A stretch of 34,543 nt of DNA, taken from Prevotella brunnea (GTDB taxonomy: Bacteria; Bacteroidota; Bacteroidia; Bacteroidales; Bacteroidaceae). Shown one piece after another: positions 1-8,367 of the stretch. Every line of letters starts with the position of its first letter. The stretch's first letter is position 1. Location of the stretch: assembly GCF_008016795.1 (NCBI RefSeq), contig NZ_SDIK01000042.1, positions 1-34,543 on the forward strand, given 5' to 3'. The position numbers were made by a program, and so were the translations under genes. Under the pieces are notes generated by a model that worked only from the letters and a program-made list of their open reading frames with translations, was not told where the DNA came from and searched no databases.

Positions 1-115
1 ATATATAATAAATATATATACACATCGAAAAAAGGCATAAAAGTATGTCTCCGAGTCAGAATGATTATCCTTCATTCAAAGTATCAAGTTTAAACACCTT
101 TCTATATATGTAATA

Positions 116-286
116 TCAACCACCAGGATTTGGATGAAACCAAAAAGGGCAGAAGATAAAAAAAATTGAACGGTTCGTTTCTTTACCCATCCACCGACCA
201 ATAAAAAAAATATCGGCGGCGGACGCTTCTTCTTGTACTACTTCTCTGTCTATGTAAATCTTTTCAAAGAACGATTTTGATGCCAT
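116..286 (-). CDS. Small hypothetical protein, 56 aa
   Basis: I do not recognise this protein. It starts at an ATG and runs 56 residues, with an acidic first half and an aromatic, hydrophobic second half (around IFFIFCPFWF). A longer reading from 328 would use a TTG lying inside the promoter, so the ATG at 286 is preferred. The support is positional: a full Bacteroidota promoter (TTTG, 20 nt, TATCTTTG) sits on the same strand at 326-357, giving a leader of about 35 nt that contains a short ACGCC/GGCGT hairpin. The promoter is clear to see; that the ORF is its product is inference. It could also be a gene remnant or a non-coding transcript running off the window edge. Confidence 0.4.
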   Translation of the reverse strand: MASKSFFEKIYIDREVVQEEASAADIFFIGRWMGKETNRSIFFIFCPFWFHPNPGG

Positions 287-325
287 CGCAAAAACGCCTC
301 GTGGCGTATTTCTTGAAAGCGAGTG

Positions 326-357
326 CAAAGATAATGCAATAATTCACAACCACCAAA
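326..357 (-). promoter_or_regulatory. Bacteroidota-type promoter, reverse strand
   Basis: Read on the reverse strand, TTTG (354-357) is followed after exactly 20 nt by TATCTTTG (326-333). This matches the vegetative Bacteroidota consensus TTTG-N19-21-TAnnTTTG. It directs transcription leftward over the small ORF at 116-286. Confidence 0.65.
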
Positions 358-1076
358 TATTTTCAAGGAAAAATTTTAGAAATAAGTAAAATGAAATAAA
401 GAATTGATATAAATCAAGAGATGAAAGAAGATACACCTTATATTATAAACATTCGGAAAGCATGTTCTCGTATCTGTTTCAATTATAAAAAAGACACGAA
501 TAGGAAAAATATCTTAGTTTTGCTTACAGCTGTTCTATTAAGAAAAAAAATGAAAGAAACTCACCTGAGAGGGAAGCTCGGAAATCATCATGCACCACAC
601 ATTTTCTCTTGTTGATTTTTGGGATCATCCCAAGTTTCTTCGATAGAGGTGGTTCATGCTCCTTGGACACGTTCCGTCAGTTGCCGGAATGCTTATAGAA
701 CATGGAGGCGAATGCTTCCGTTATCCACACAAATCAACATAGCCCCCTATTTTGGGGCGTCCGACATTTGGAGTGATGAAGTAGGAGTGAAACTTAAAAG
801 TTCACAACACGGTTTTCTCGAAAAACTTCTCATTAACAATGGGTTTAAGCTTAATGAAATGCATATAGAAGTCATAGGCATTATTGCATCACAAATTATC
901 ACTTCTTGAGTATAAACCTCCGTATATAAAGGGTTTATGAATAGGACTAATTGTATAACTTGATGATTTTCAAAAGCTAAAGACCATCACTCGAAATTCC
1001 GGGAGACCCATATTTTAGGACATTATTGGTTGAAAACACGCTTTTCGTATGATAAAATGAAAATAAATCGGGTTTT
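358..1076. other. Long stretch without a convincing gene
   Basis: Two forward ORFs (421-615, 64 aa; 619-909, 96 aa, TTG start) are open here, but neither resembles a family I know. A TAnnTTTG-like box (TAGTTTTG, 515-522) precedes an internal ATG at 550 that would encode a 21-residue, histidine-rich peptide (four His) ending at 615. A short hairpin (TTGGGA/TCCCAA, 619-633) and a CCCC/GGGG hairpin near 741-755 follow. These could belong to an attenuator-like leader or to decayed genes. I cannot tell which. Confidence 0.3.
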
Positions 1077-1109
1077 ATTTGTCATTTAGACAAATTCTTC
1101 CTACATTTG
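1077..1109 (+). promoter_or_regulatory. pnp promoter with overlapping dyad
   Basis: TTTG (1078-1081), a 20-nt spacer and TACATTTG (1102-1109) form a full-consensus Bacteroidota promoter for pnp. A 7-bp inverted repeat, ATTTGTC (1077-1083) and GACAAAT (1089-1095), covers the -33 element, so a repressor or activator site is possible. The predicted 5' leader is about 125 nt. Confidence 0.65.
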
Positions 1110-1240
1110 TACGATTTTATTTTATGCGGAAACCGTAATTCGGTCCACAAGGTAGAATAGCACTTACTTTTTTACCTTTTTACCATTTACATTTTCCCTT
1201 ATGATGTAGGTCAAAACAATAAGTATTTTTTAAATTTTAG

Positions 1241-3478
1241 ATGAACGTAATTACGAAAACTCTTCAATTGGCTGATGGAAGAACCATCACAATTGAAACC
1301 GGAAAGGTTGCGAAGCAAGCCGACGGAGCCGCTGTACTCAGAATGGGCAACACCGTGCTTCTCGCCACAGTTTGCGCAGCCAAAGAGGCAGTTCCGGGTA
1401 CAGACTTTATGCCTTTGCAAGTGGATTATCGCGAGCAGTACGCTGCCGCAGGTCGTTTCCCCGGTGGATTTACAAAACGCGAAGGCAAAGCGAACGACGA
1501 AGAAATCCTGACGTCACGATTGGTTGACCGCGTGCTTCGTCCTTTATTCCCATCAGATTATCACACAGAAGTATTCGTTACCGTAATGCTTCTCTCCGCC
1601 GATGGCGTTGATCAGCCTGACGCACTTGCGGGATTTGCTGCATCGGCAGCCATGCAGTGCTCCGATATTCCTATCGAATTCCCCATCTCCGAAGTGCGTG
1701 TGGCTCGCGTGAATGGCGAGTATGTCATCAACCCGACTTTCGAACAGATGAAGTCTGCCGACATGGATATCATGGTAGGTGCCACAAAGGACAACATCAT
1801 GATGGTGGAAGGTGAGATGGATGAAGTGTCAGAGCAAGATCTCATCGGCGCGCTGAAGGTGGCTCACGAAGCAATCAAACCCATGTGCGAGTTGCAGGAA
1901 GAACTTGCAAAAGAACTGGGAACCGACGTAAAACGCGAATACAACGACGAGACAAACGACGAAGAACTTCGCGAGCTGGTGAGAAAGGAAACCTATGACG
2001 CTTGCTATGCCGAGGCACAGAGTGGTGATAACGACAAGAAACATCGCGAAGAGACATACGACAAGATAAAAGCGGATTTCGTGGAAGCCTACGATGCCGC
2101 ACACACCGACTTATCGGAAGACGACCTCGAGGAAAAACACGCCGAGATAGAACGATATTTTGCCGATGTGCAACGCGACTCCATGCGTCGCAGCGTGCTC
2201 GATACGGGCAAGCGAATGGATGGTCGCGCCACAGACGAGATACGTCCCATTTGGTGCGAAGTGGACGCGTTGCCAATGCCCCACGGAAGTGCTTACTTCC
2301 AGCGTGGCGAGACGCTTTCACTCTCCACCTGCACGCTCGGTACGAAACTCGACGAGAAGATGATCGACAATGTCTTGGACAAGAGCTATCAGCGATTCTT
2401 GCTGCATTACAACTTCCCACCGTTCTGTACGGGCGAGGCAAAGGCGCAACGCGGTGTGGGACGTCGCGAGATAGGGCATGGTCATTTGGCATGGCGCGGA
2501 TTGAAAGGTCAGATCCCGGAAGATTTCCCTTACACGGTACGACTGGTAAGTCAGATACTTGAATCGAACGGTTCTTCTTCCATGGCTACTGTTTGCGCCG
2601 GAACGTTAGCATTGATGGATGCCGGTGTGCCCATGAAAAAACCGGTGTCGGGAATAGCGATGGGATTGATTAAGAACCCGGGCGAGGACAAATATGCTAT
2701 TTTGAGCGATATCCTCGGCGATGAAGACCACTTGGGCGACATGGACTTCAAGACCACCGGAACAAAAGACGGTATCACTGCCACGCAGATGGATATCAAA
2801 TGCGATGGTCTTTCCTTTGAAATATTGGAAAAAGCATTGATGCAAGCAAAAGCCGGAAGAGAGTATATCCTCGGAAAACTGACTCATACCATTGAAGAAC
2901 CACGCAAGGAACTAAAACCACAAGTTCCGCGTATCGTGGCTTTCGAGGTTCCAAAGGAATTTATCGGTGCGATTATCGGCCCCGGTGGAAAAATCATTCA
3001 GCAGATGCAGGAAGAGACCGGAGCCACCATTACCATTGAAGAAACAGATGGTGTGGGCAAGATTCAGGTTTCCGCTCCAAACAAGGAGAGTATCGATGCT
3101 GCGGTAGGCAAGATAAAAGCGATTGCGGCTGTCCCGGAAGTGGGCGAAGTGTACGAGGGAACCGTTCGTTCCATCATGCCTTATGGATGCTTCGTGGAGA
3201 TATTGCCGGGCAAGGATGGACTGCTCCATATATCAGAGATAGATTGGAAACGCCTTGAGACGGTAGAGGAAGCCGGAATAAAAGAAGGGGACAAAATTAA
3301 GGTGAAGCTCCTTGATATTGACCCGAAAACCGGTAAATATAAATTGTCGCACCGTTGCTTGCTCGAAAAACCGGAAGGCTACGTTGAGCCACAGCGTCGT
3401 CCGCGCGGTGAGCGTCGTCCGCGTCGAGACAATGATAGGCGTCGCAACAATCATGATGCGAACACCAACGAAGAATAA
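1241..3478 (+). CDS. pnp: Polyribonucleotide nucleotidyltransferase (PNPase)
   Basis: PNPase degrades RNA 3'-to-5' phosphorolytically as a trimeric cytoplasmic ring. The 745-residue protein shows the full family order: first RNase PH domain (about 15-145), the all-helical linker region, second RNase PH domain (about 345-500) with the acidic [11 protein letters not shown] segment that carries catalytic aspartates, a KH domain near 570-630 with the IIGPGGK loop, and an S1 domain near 635-705 (GCFVEILPG). A very basic Arg/Pro/Asn tail follows S1 and probably adds RNA contacts. The length is slightly above the usual roughly 700 because of the charged helical insertion between the PH domains and this tail. 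It is monocistronic: its own promoter lies at 1078-1109 and a strong terminator follows at 3502. A long 5' leader would permit autoregulation as in E. coli, but that is inference. Confidence 0.98.
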   Translation: MNVITKTLQLADGRTITIETGKVAKQADGAAVLRMGNTVLLATVCAAKEAVPGTDFMPLQVDYREQYAAAGRFPGGFTKREGKANDEEILTSRLVDRVLRPLFPSDYHTEVFVTVMLLSADGVDQPDALAGFAASAAMQCSDIPIEFPISEVRVARVNGEYVINPTFEQMKSADMDIMVGATKDNIMMVEGEMDEVSEQDLIGALKVAHEAIKPMCELQEELAKELGTDVKREYNDETNDEELRELVRKETYDACYAEAQSGDNDKKHREETYDKIKADFVEAYDAAHTDLSEDDLEEKHAEIERYFADVQRDSMRRSVLDTGKRMDGRATDEIRPIWCEVDALPMPHGSAYFQRGETLSLSTCTLGTKLDEKMIDNVLDKSYQRFLLHYNFPPFCTGEAKAQRGVGRREIGHGHLAWRGLKGQIPEDFPYTVRLVSQILESNGSSSMATVCAGTLALMDAGVPMKKPVSGIAMGLIKNPGEDKYAILSDILGDEDHLGDMDFKTTGTKDGITATQMDIKCDGLSFEILEKALMQAKAGREYILGKLTHTIEEPRKELKPQVPRIVAFEVPKEFIGAIIGPGGKIIQQMQEETGATITIEETDGVGKIQVSAPNKESIDAAVGKIKAIAAVPEVGEVYEGTVRSIMPYGCFVEILPGKDGLLHISEIDWKRLETVEEAGIKEGDKIKVKLLDIDPKTGKYKLSHRCLLEKPEGYVEPQRRPRGERRPRRDNDRRRNNHDANTNEE

Positions 3479-3501
3479 AGAAGAACTGACAAATGCACAT
3501 C

Positions 3502-3534
3502 AAAAAACTCTCGCAAACAATGCGAGAGTTTTTT
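3502..3534 (+). terminator. Intrinsic terminator of pnp
   Basis: A 14-bp perfect stem (3502-3515 and 3521-3534) with a 5-nt loop. Its A-rich 5' arm and T-rich 3' arm make it usable in both directions. It lies 23 nt after the pnp stop codon. Confidence 0.9.
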
Positions 3535-3739
3535 GTGCTTGGGCAACAAGGAAAGAAAAACCACGTAAGTATCTATATCAGCCGCAAACGGATAACGTTT
3601 TTTATCAATTGTCTGACCGATATTTCTGTAATAACATTCCTATAGACTTTTTTTATCCGGGAAACAAAGAGGGAATGAAAGAAAAACAAGCAGGAAAGTC
3701 TGATTTGTGGTTAAAAATACATAAAGGAACTAATCTTTT
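3535..3739. other. Intergenic region, no feature recognised
   Basis: Low-GC sequence between the pnp terminator and the promoter of the OmpA-type lipoprotein. A forward ORF here (3312-3761) begins inside pnp in another frame and has no recognisable protein character. Confidence 0.4.
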
Positions 3740-3770
3740 CTTGGTTTTTATCGTCAATTAGATAACTTTG
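3740..3770 (+). promoter_or_regulatory. Promoter of the OmpA-type lipoprotein gene
   Basis: TAACTTTG (3763-3770) fits the -7 element, with CTTG at 3740-3743 about 19 nt upstream as a weak -33 element. The resulting leader is about 130 nt and ends with AAAAGGAGAA (3891-3900), an unusually good Shine-Dalgarno match for this phylum, 7 nt before the ATG. Confidence 0.55.
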
Positions 3771-3907
3771 CAAACAATGAATCTGTGAACATCCCTTTGC
3801 CAACTCGTTTCCGAACATGGGGAGTTGAGAATCATCAGGCGTAAAATTATCATACATATATAACTGTCGAAAAACAGAATAATGAATAATAAAAGGAGAA
3901 TAGAACT

Positions 3908-4768
3908 ATGAAAAAGAATCTATTGGCTTTAACATTCGTGCTCGGAGCATTTCTGATTACCGGGTGCGCAAGCAAGAAAGACTTGCAGAACTGTCAGACG
4001 GAGAATCAACGACTCTCCGGAGAATACCAAAGTGCAAAAGAAACCATTGCTGCCAACAACGCACGCATCAAGAGTCTTGAAGACCAGTTGGCACAAGCTA
4101 AGGCAAGTGCGGCAGCTCTGCAGGGTAGTTTGGACAAGAGTCTGAACAACGCAAATTCGAACAACGTGAATATTTCCAAGTTGGTGGACCAAATCAACGA
4201 GAGCAACCAGTACATTCGCCACTTGGTAGAGGTGAAGAGCAAGAGCGACTCGCTGAATGTGGTTCTGACGAACAATCTTACACGCAGCCTGAGCAAGGAA
4301 GAACTGAAAGAGGTGGACGTTCAGGTGTTGAAGGGTGTCGTATATATCTCTTTGGCTGATAACATGCTTTACAAGAGTGGCTCGTATGAAATCAACGACC
4401 GCGCTGAACAAACGTTGCGTAAGATTGCCAAGATTATCATGGATTACAAGGATTATGACGTGCTCATTGAGGGAAATACGGATAACGTTCCCGTGAATAA
4501 CCAAAGCGAGAAGATGAAGAATATCCGCAACAACTGGGATCTCTCGGCTCTTCGCGCATCTTCGGTGGTTCAGTATCTGCAAGACCACTTCGGAGTAAAT
4601 CCAAAACGTCTCACTGCAGGCGGACGTGGCGAATATAACCCGCTCACTACCAATGATACGGAGGTAGGCAAGCAGCGCAATCGTCGCACACAGATTATCA
4701 TTACTCCCAAGCTCGACCAGTTTATGGACTTGATTGGTGAGGCACCCGAAACGGAAGAAGCGAAATAA
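3908..4768 (+). CDS. OmpA/Pal-type peptidoglycan-binding lipoprotein
   Basis: A 286-residue protein. The signal peptide ends in a lipobox, ITGC, with the lipidated cysteine at residue 20. A long polar coiled-coil-like segment (about 25-125) is rich in Gln, Asn, Ala and Lys, and a C-terminal OmpA-like domain (about 140-270) follows. The OmpA domain shows the EGNTDNVP strand, the LSALRASSV helix and the NRRTQIII ending, all typical for binding diaminopimelate in peptidoglycan. It should sit in the outer membrane and tether it to the wall. It is monocistronic, with its own promoter and a shared terminator downstream. The exact orthologue is uncertain: it resembles the coiled-coil OmpA/MotB-like proteins common in Bacteroidota rather than Pal itself, which is shorter. 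Confidence 0.88.
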   Translation: MKKNLLALTFVLGAFLITGCASKKDLQNCQTENQRLSGEYQSAKETIAANNARIKSLEDQLAQAKASAAALQGSLDKSLNNANSNNVNISKLVDQINESNQYIRHLVEVKSKSDSLNVVLTNNLTRSLSKEELKEVDVQVLKGVVYISLADNMLYKSGSYEINDRAEQTLRKIAKIIMDYKDYDVLIEGNTDNVPVNNQSEKMKNIRNNWDLSALRASSVVQYLQDHFGVNPKRLTAGGRGEYNPLTTNDTEVGKQRNRRTQIIITPKLDQFMDLIGEAPETEEAK

Positions 4769-4792
4769 AGTGAGCTTCTTGATATAAACAAT

Positions 4793-4830
4793 ACGACCGC
4801 AATCATCCGCAAAAGGAGGGTTGCGGTCGT
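4793..4830. terminator. Bidirectional terminator between convergent genes
   Basis: A 10-bp perfect stem, ACGACCGCAA (4793-4802) and TTGCGGTCGT (4821-4830), lies between the OmpA-type gene and the convergent AlbA-type gene. A T-rich tail follows on the forward strand. On the reverse strand the tail is weaker. Confidence 0.8.
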
Positions 4831-4832
4831 TC

Positions 4833-5462
4833 TTATTTTATCGTGAAAGTGAATTGTTCGCCGACATACTTATATTCCAATACGTTGTAGCGTATAAGTC
4901 GTGCCAAAGTGGAGATGACCGTGTAGCGATTTATCTTGGAAAGTCTGACGATTTTGTTCAGTGTGAGGTTAGGCTTTTCATCGATGAGTGCCAGAAGATG
5001 CTTTGTCTTCTCGGTGTATTCCATCATGCTGCGAGGTTGTTGTTCCTGTTTCCACATCTCCAAGTGTATGGGCGATGCGATAATATTTTCGTCTTTTATT
5101 CTTATGTACGCGTGCTTATTATTTTTCTCATCAATGGCGAAAATGGGTTTTTGTGCAGCGGGTGGGATGGTTGCGATGACTACGTTGCGTCCCTCAACAT
5201 GAAAGGTGGAAAACGAGATATCACTTTCAGGTAAGCAATATTTGTATGCTGCGGCGTGCATCATGTAAATTTCCTCTTCTGACCTCACTCCGGAAATGTG
5301 TCCATCGTCCCTTACTCCTATTAAAAGTCTGCCTCCTTCGCTGTTGGCAAATGCCGAAACCGACTTGGCGAGCTTTATGGCATTCTGCACTTTGTATTTG
5401 AAATCTTGTTGCCGATGCTCTCCTTGGGCGATGAGCATCTGAAGATATTGCTGTTGAGTCAT
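4833..5462 (-). CDS. AlbA_2/Schlafen-type putative DNA-binding protein
   Basis: A 209-residue protein with an N-terminal AlbA_2 (Schlafen AlbA) domain: an acidic/glutamine entry (GEHRQQDFK), then VSAFANSEGGRLLIGVRDDG at about residues 35-54, the family hallmark. The C-terminal 60 residues look like a winged helix (LTLNKIVRLSKINRYTVI). Members are often annotated as ATP-binding or transcriptional regulators, but the biochemical role is generally unknown. I chose the ATG at 5462. The longer reading from a TTG at 5483 would place the start inside the -7 element (5481-5488) and is not credible. The gene is transcribed alone, divergent from the phosphate transporter and convergent with the OmpA-type gene. 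Confidence 0.8.
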   Translation of the reverse strand: MTQQQYLQMLIAQGEHRQQDFKYKVQNAIKLAKSVSAFANSEGGRLLIGVRDDGHISGVRSEEEIYMMHAAAYKYCLPESDISFSTFHVEGRNVVIATIPPAAQKPIFAIDEKNNKHAYIRIKDENIIASPIHLEMWKQEQQPRSMMEYTEKTKHLLALIDEKPNLTLNKIVRLSKINRYTVISTLARLIRYNVLEYKYVGEQFTFTIK

Positions 5463-5480
5463 CTGTTGAGAAGTTTGTCG

Positions 5481-5488
5481 CAAAGGTA
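5481..5488 (-). promoter_or_regulatory. -7 element of the AlbA-type gene
   Basis: On the reverse strand this reads TACCTTTG, a full match to TAnnTTTG. Transcription would start about 13 nt before the ATG at 5462. No clear TTTG lies 19-21 nt upstream. Confidence 0.5.
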
Positions 5489-5609
5489 GCGATTTTTAGT
5501 TCTTAAAAAGAAAATGGGAGAAACTTTTATGATTGTTTTCCACATGGTATCTCCTATCTATGTTATTTGGTAGTGCCGAGAAAGAATAGTCGCATGAGCA
5601 TTGTTTCAT

Positions 5610-5687
5610 CCCAAATCTCTAAGTTTGCAATATGAATTGCAATAAATAAAGAGATTTGGGTTCACGGGAGAAAGTCCGGGTGAGCCA
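5610..5687. other. Two adjacent hairpins between divergent promoters
   Basis: An 11-bp perfect stem, CCCAAATCTCT (5610-5620) and AGAGATTTGGG (5650-5660), encloses a smaller dyad (TTGCAA at 5625-5630 and 5637-5642). Directly after it, GGTTCA...TGAGCC (5659-5687) can form a second stem around CGG/CCG. Neither has a T-tract, so terminators are unlikely. The block could be a small RNA, a MITE-like remnant or a protein-binding site. I do not recognise it. Confidence 0.4.
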
Positions 5688-5744
5688 TAACAATGGGACA
5701 TCAGCGAAGTCTTGTTTTCATTTGATTGAGACGGATGAGTGTGT

Positions 5745-5783
5745 CTTAACGGAATTGTAACACACGTTTAATTTGCTTGTAAC
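5745..5783 (+). promoter_or_regulatory. Pho-box-like array: four hexamers at 11-bp steps
   Basis: CTTAAC (5745), TGTAAC (5756), TTTAAT (5767) and TGTAAC (5778) begin exactly 11 bp apart. OmpR/PhoB-family regulators bind tandem direct repeats with this periodicity, and the E. coli pho box unit (CTGTCAT-like) is similar to TTGTAAC. The array overlaps the -33 region of the phosphate transporter promoter and ends 10 nt before its -7 element, the usual place for PhoB-type activation. The repeats are plain in the sequence; PhoB-type binding is inference. Confidence 0.55.
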
Positions 5784-5801
5784 ATTAGCAATGTACCTTT
5801 G
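5772..5801 (+). promoter_or_regulatory. Promoter of the PiT transporter
   Basis: TTTG (5772-5775), an 18-nt spacer and TACCTTTG (5794-5801). The slightly short spacer and the overlapping repeat array suggest activator dependence. The transcript would have a leader of about 30 nt before the ATG at 5838. Confidence 0.65.
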
Positions 5802-5837
5802 CGCCCAAAAGAAATATATAAGGTTTAAAGTTACGAG

Positions 5838-8084
5838 ATGGAAACAATGTATCTTTGTATTGTCGTATTTCTGCTTTGTTTGGCAGTATTCGACTTGTTT
5901 GTGGGGGTTAGCAACGATGCCGTAAACTTCTTGCAATCGGCAGTGGGTGCGCGCGTTGCCGGATTTCGCACCATTCTCATTATTGCATCCGTTGGTGTGG
6001 TATTGGGAGCCGTGTTGTCTTCGGGCATGATGGATGTGGCAAGGCATGGCATCATGACGCCAAGTCAGTATTCCTTTAGTGAAGTAATGACAATCTTCTT
6101 GGCTGTGATGGTTACGGACATCATCGTTCTCGATGTCTTCAATACGCTCGGAATGCCAACCTCTACTACTGTTTCGCTCGTGTTCGAGTTGTTGGGAGGA
6201 ACGTTTATCATTGCTTGTATCAAAATGGCAGGTGATGGCAATCTGAGCTTTTCAAACCTGATGAACACGGAACAGGCACTGAAAGTAATCATTGCCATCT
6301 TCGTCTCGGTAGCCATCGCCTTTGTCTGCGGTACCATCGTGATGTGGATTTCCAGAGTTGTGTTCACGTTTAATTACAAGCGATATTCGCGCTATTCCAT
6401 CGCTCTGTTTGGTGGCATCGCCTTTACGGCTCTATCCTATTTCATCTTCATGAAAGGACTTGGCAAAAGCCCTTATCTTCCGGGCAACATTAAGGAATAT
6501 ATAGAAGCGAACATTAACTTTCTCCTTTTGATAACTTTCATTGCCTCTACCATATTGATGGAAATTCTCCATCTTCTTCGAGTAAACATCTTTAAGTTCG
6601 TAGTACTTATGGGTACTTTCGCTTTGGCAATGGCATTCGCCGGCAACGACTTGGTGAACTTTATTGGTGTGCCGCTCGCGGGATTGGACTCTTATCAGGA
6701 TTTCATGGCAAATGCAGATGGAGCAAGCGATACGGCGTTTATGATGACATCACTGATGGAAAGCGCGAAAACCACACCAAGTTGGTTGTTGGGAGCGGGC
6801 GTTGTCATGATAGTTGCGATGGCTACTTCCAAGAAAGCACAGAATGTTATTAAGACGAGCGTGGACTTGAGCCGTCAGGATGAGGGCGATGAGATGTTCG
6901 GTAGCTCCAGTGCGGCACGTGCCATTGTGAGGTTTTCGCAAAATATCTCCGGCAACGTTAGTACTGCAATTCCCTCGCGCGTTAGCAGTTGGATAGACTC
7001 GCGTTTCAAAGAAAAAAGCGGAGATGAAGCGGATGTCAATGTAGCATTCGATGTGGTTCGGGCAGCAGTGAACCTTGTGTTGGCTTCCATGTTAATCACC
7101 ATTGGAACAAACTTAAAACTACCACTTTCCACCACATACGTTACGTTCATGGTGGCAATGGGTTCCAGTCTTGCCGACCGTGCGTGGAGTCGCGAAAGTG
7201 CTGTGTTCCGCGTAACGGGAGTCTTATCGGTGATAGGTGGTTGGTTCATCACTGCCGGTGCTGCATTTATATCTTGTTCCATCGTTTGCATGATTATGTA
7301 TTTCGGAGGAATTTTCATGAAGGTAGCTTTCATGTTGCTTGTGGTCTTCCTTTTGATTCGTTCGGAACGTAATTACAAAAAGAAGATGGCAAAAGAAGAG
7401 AGCGGAAGCGTATTCCGTTTGATGATGCGCACTCGCGACCCGGAATTGGTTTGGGATATGTTGCAACGACAAGTGGCACGCACACAGGCATACGTTTGTA
7501 AATTCGCCTTGGTTCAATTCAACGCAATTGTAGATGGATTTCATGAAGAGCGCATAAAGGAGTTGCGCCATACCGATAGGAATTTACAGCACGAAACGGA
7601 GGATTTGAAGAAATATCGTAGGCAAGAGATGCTCGGACTGAAACGTTGCCCGCCTGAATTGGCTATTGAGCGCAACACTTGGTTTCATTTGGGTGCAAAT
7701 AGTAACCAACAGCTTATCTATTCTTTAAGAAGAATGCTTGAGCCTATTCGCGAGCATATTGGCAATAGCTTTAATCCTGTTCCCGAAGAGTTTATCGCCG
7801 AGTTCGAACCCATCCAACAGAAAATTAACGACTTGTTGAAAATCAGTGAGAATCTTATTTCCACTCGCAGGTTTGAGAATTACAGGGAAATGCTGACCGA
7901 TGCGGATCAAGTAAAAGATGAACTGTCAGTCTTGCGTAAAAAGCATTTGGATAGGATGCAAAAAGCACAGGGTAATGCCGAATTTCAAGTATCTGTGGTC
8001 TATCTGAACATGTTGCAGGAAACCCAGCAATTCATAAGTGCCATGCGTCATCAGTTAAGGGCTGCGAAGAAGTTCTGCGAATAA
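5838..8084 (+). CDS. PiT-family inorganic phosphate transporter with PhoU-like tail
   Basis: A 748-residue inner-membrane protein. PiT permeases co-transport phosphate with H+ or Na+. The two duplicated family signatures are visible as VSNDAVNF (about residues 24-31) and AGNDLVNF (about 267-274), within roughly ten hydrophobic segments. After the last membrane segment (about residue 510) comes a soluble region of about 235 residues, rich in charged helices, resembling PhoU/DUF47 folds; Bacteroidota PiT proteins commonly have this extension. The gene is monocistronic. Its promoter is overlapped by a Pho-box-like repeat array, and a terminator follows at 8141. A histidine kinase/response regulator pair lies convergent downstream and could regulate it, though nothing here proves that. 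Substrate specificity for phosphate follows from the family. Confidence 0.93.
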   Translation: METMYLCIVVFLLCLAVFDLFVGVSNDAVNFLQSAVGARVAGFRTILIIASVGVVLGAVLSSGMMDVARHGIMTPSQYSFSEVMTIFLAVMVTDIIVLDVFNTLGMPTSTTVSLVFELLGGTFIIACIKMAGDGNLSFSNLMNTEQALKVIIAIFVSVAIAFVCGTIVMWISRVVFTFNYKRYSRYSIALFGGIAFTALSYFIFMKGLGKSPYLPGNIKEYIEANINFLLLITFIASTILMEILHLLRVNIFKFVVLMGTFALAMAFAGNDLVNFIGVPLAGLDSYQDFMANADGASDTAFMMTSLMESAKTTPSWLLGAGVVMIVAMATSKKAQNVIKTSVDLSRQDEGDEMFGSSSAARAIVRFSQNISGNVSTAIPSRVSSWIDSRFKEKSGDEADVNVAFDVVRAAVNLVLASMLITIGTNLKLPLSTTYVTFMVAMGSSLADRAWSRESAVFRVTGVLSVIGGWFITAGAAFISCSIVCMIMYFGGIFMKVAFMLLVVFLLIRSERNYKKKMAKEESGSVFRLMMRTRDPELVWDMLQRQVARTQAYVCKFALVQFNAIVDGFHEERIKELRHTDRNLQHETEDLKKYRRQEMLGLKRCPPELAIERNTWFHLGANSNQQLIYSLRRMLEPIREHIGNSFNPVPEEFIAEFEPIQQKINDLLKISENLISTRRFENYREMLTDADQVKDELSVLRKKHLDRMQKAQGNAEFQVSVVYLNMLQETQQFISAMRHQLRAAKKFCE

Positions 8085-8140
8085 ACCTGATGGTTGGCTT
8101 TTCCCGATACGAGAAAATGAAATAAAAAAAGCTACAAAGC

Positions 8141-8178
8141 AGGCGTCATGTTCGATGAATATGACGCCTTTATTATTT
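8141..8178. terminator. Terminator after the PiT transporter
   Basis: An AGGCGTCAT (8141-8149) / ATGACGCCT (8161-8169) stem is followed by TTATTATTTTC. On the reverse strand a T-rich run lies a little further out, so it may also stop the histidine kinase transcript arriving from the right. Confidence 0.8.
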
Positions 8179-8367
8179 TCAAAATTCCTTCTTTCCGTGG
8201 ATTGCGACTTGTGATTTGCAAGCGTTGAGAATCAGGAACATAGTAAGAAAACGTCTGGTGGGCAATCCTTTGAAAGTCGATTTCATCTCTTCCGGAATTT
8301 CAATGTTTGAGTGCGCAGAATGTCAACGGATTTGTCTTGTCGTGACATTCTTCAGTTTGCTTCTCGA

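Noticed and set aside
1875..2492. Reverse ORF of 205 codons inside pnp
   Set aside because: It is antisense to a clear pnp coding region and is Arg/Ser/Cys-rich, as expected from a shadow frame.
3312..3761. Forward ORF of 149 codons across the pnp end
   Set aside because: It overlaps the S1/basic tail of pnp in another frame and reads through the pnp terminator.
3929..4588. Reverse ORF of 219 codons inside the OmpA-type gene
   Set aside because: It lies fully antisense to a well-supported lipoprotein gene and has no domain signal.
5463..5483. Longer start (TTG at 5483) for the AlbA-type gene
   Set aside because: The codon lies within the -7 promoter element, so it would not be transcribed.
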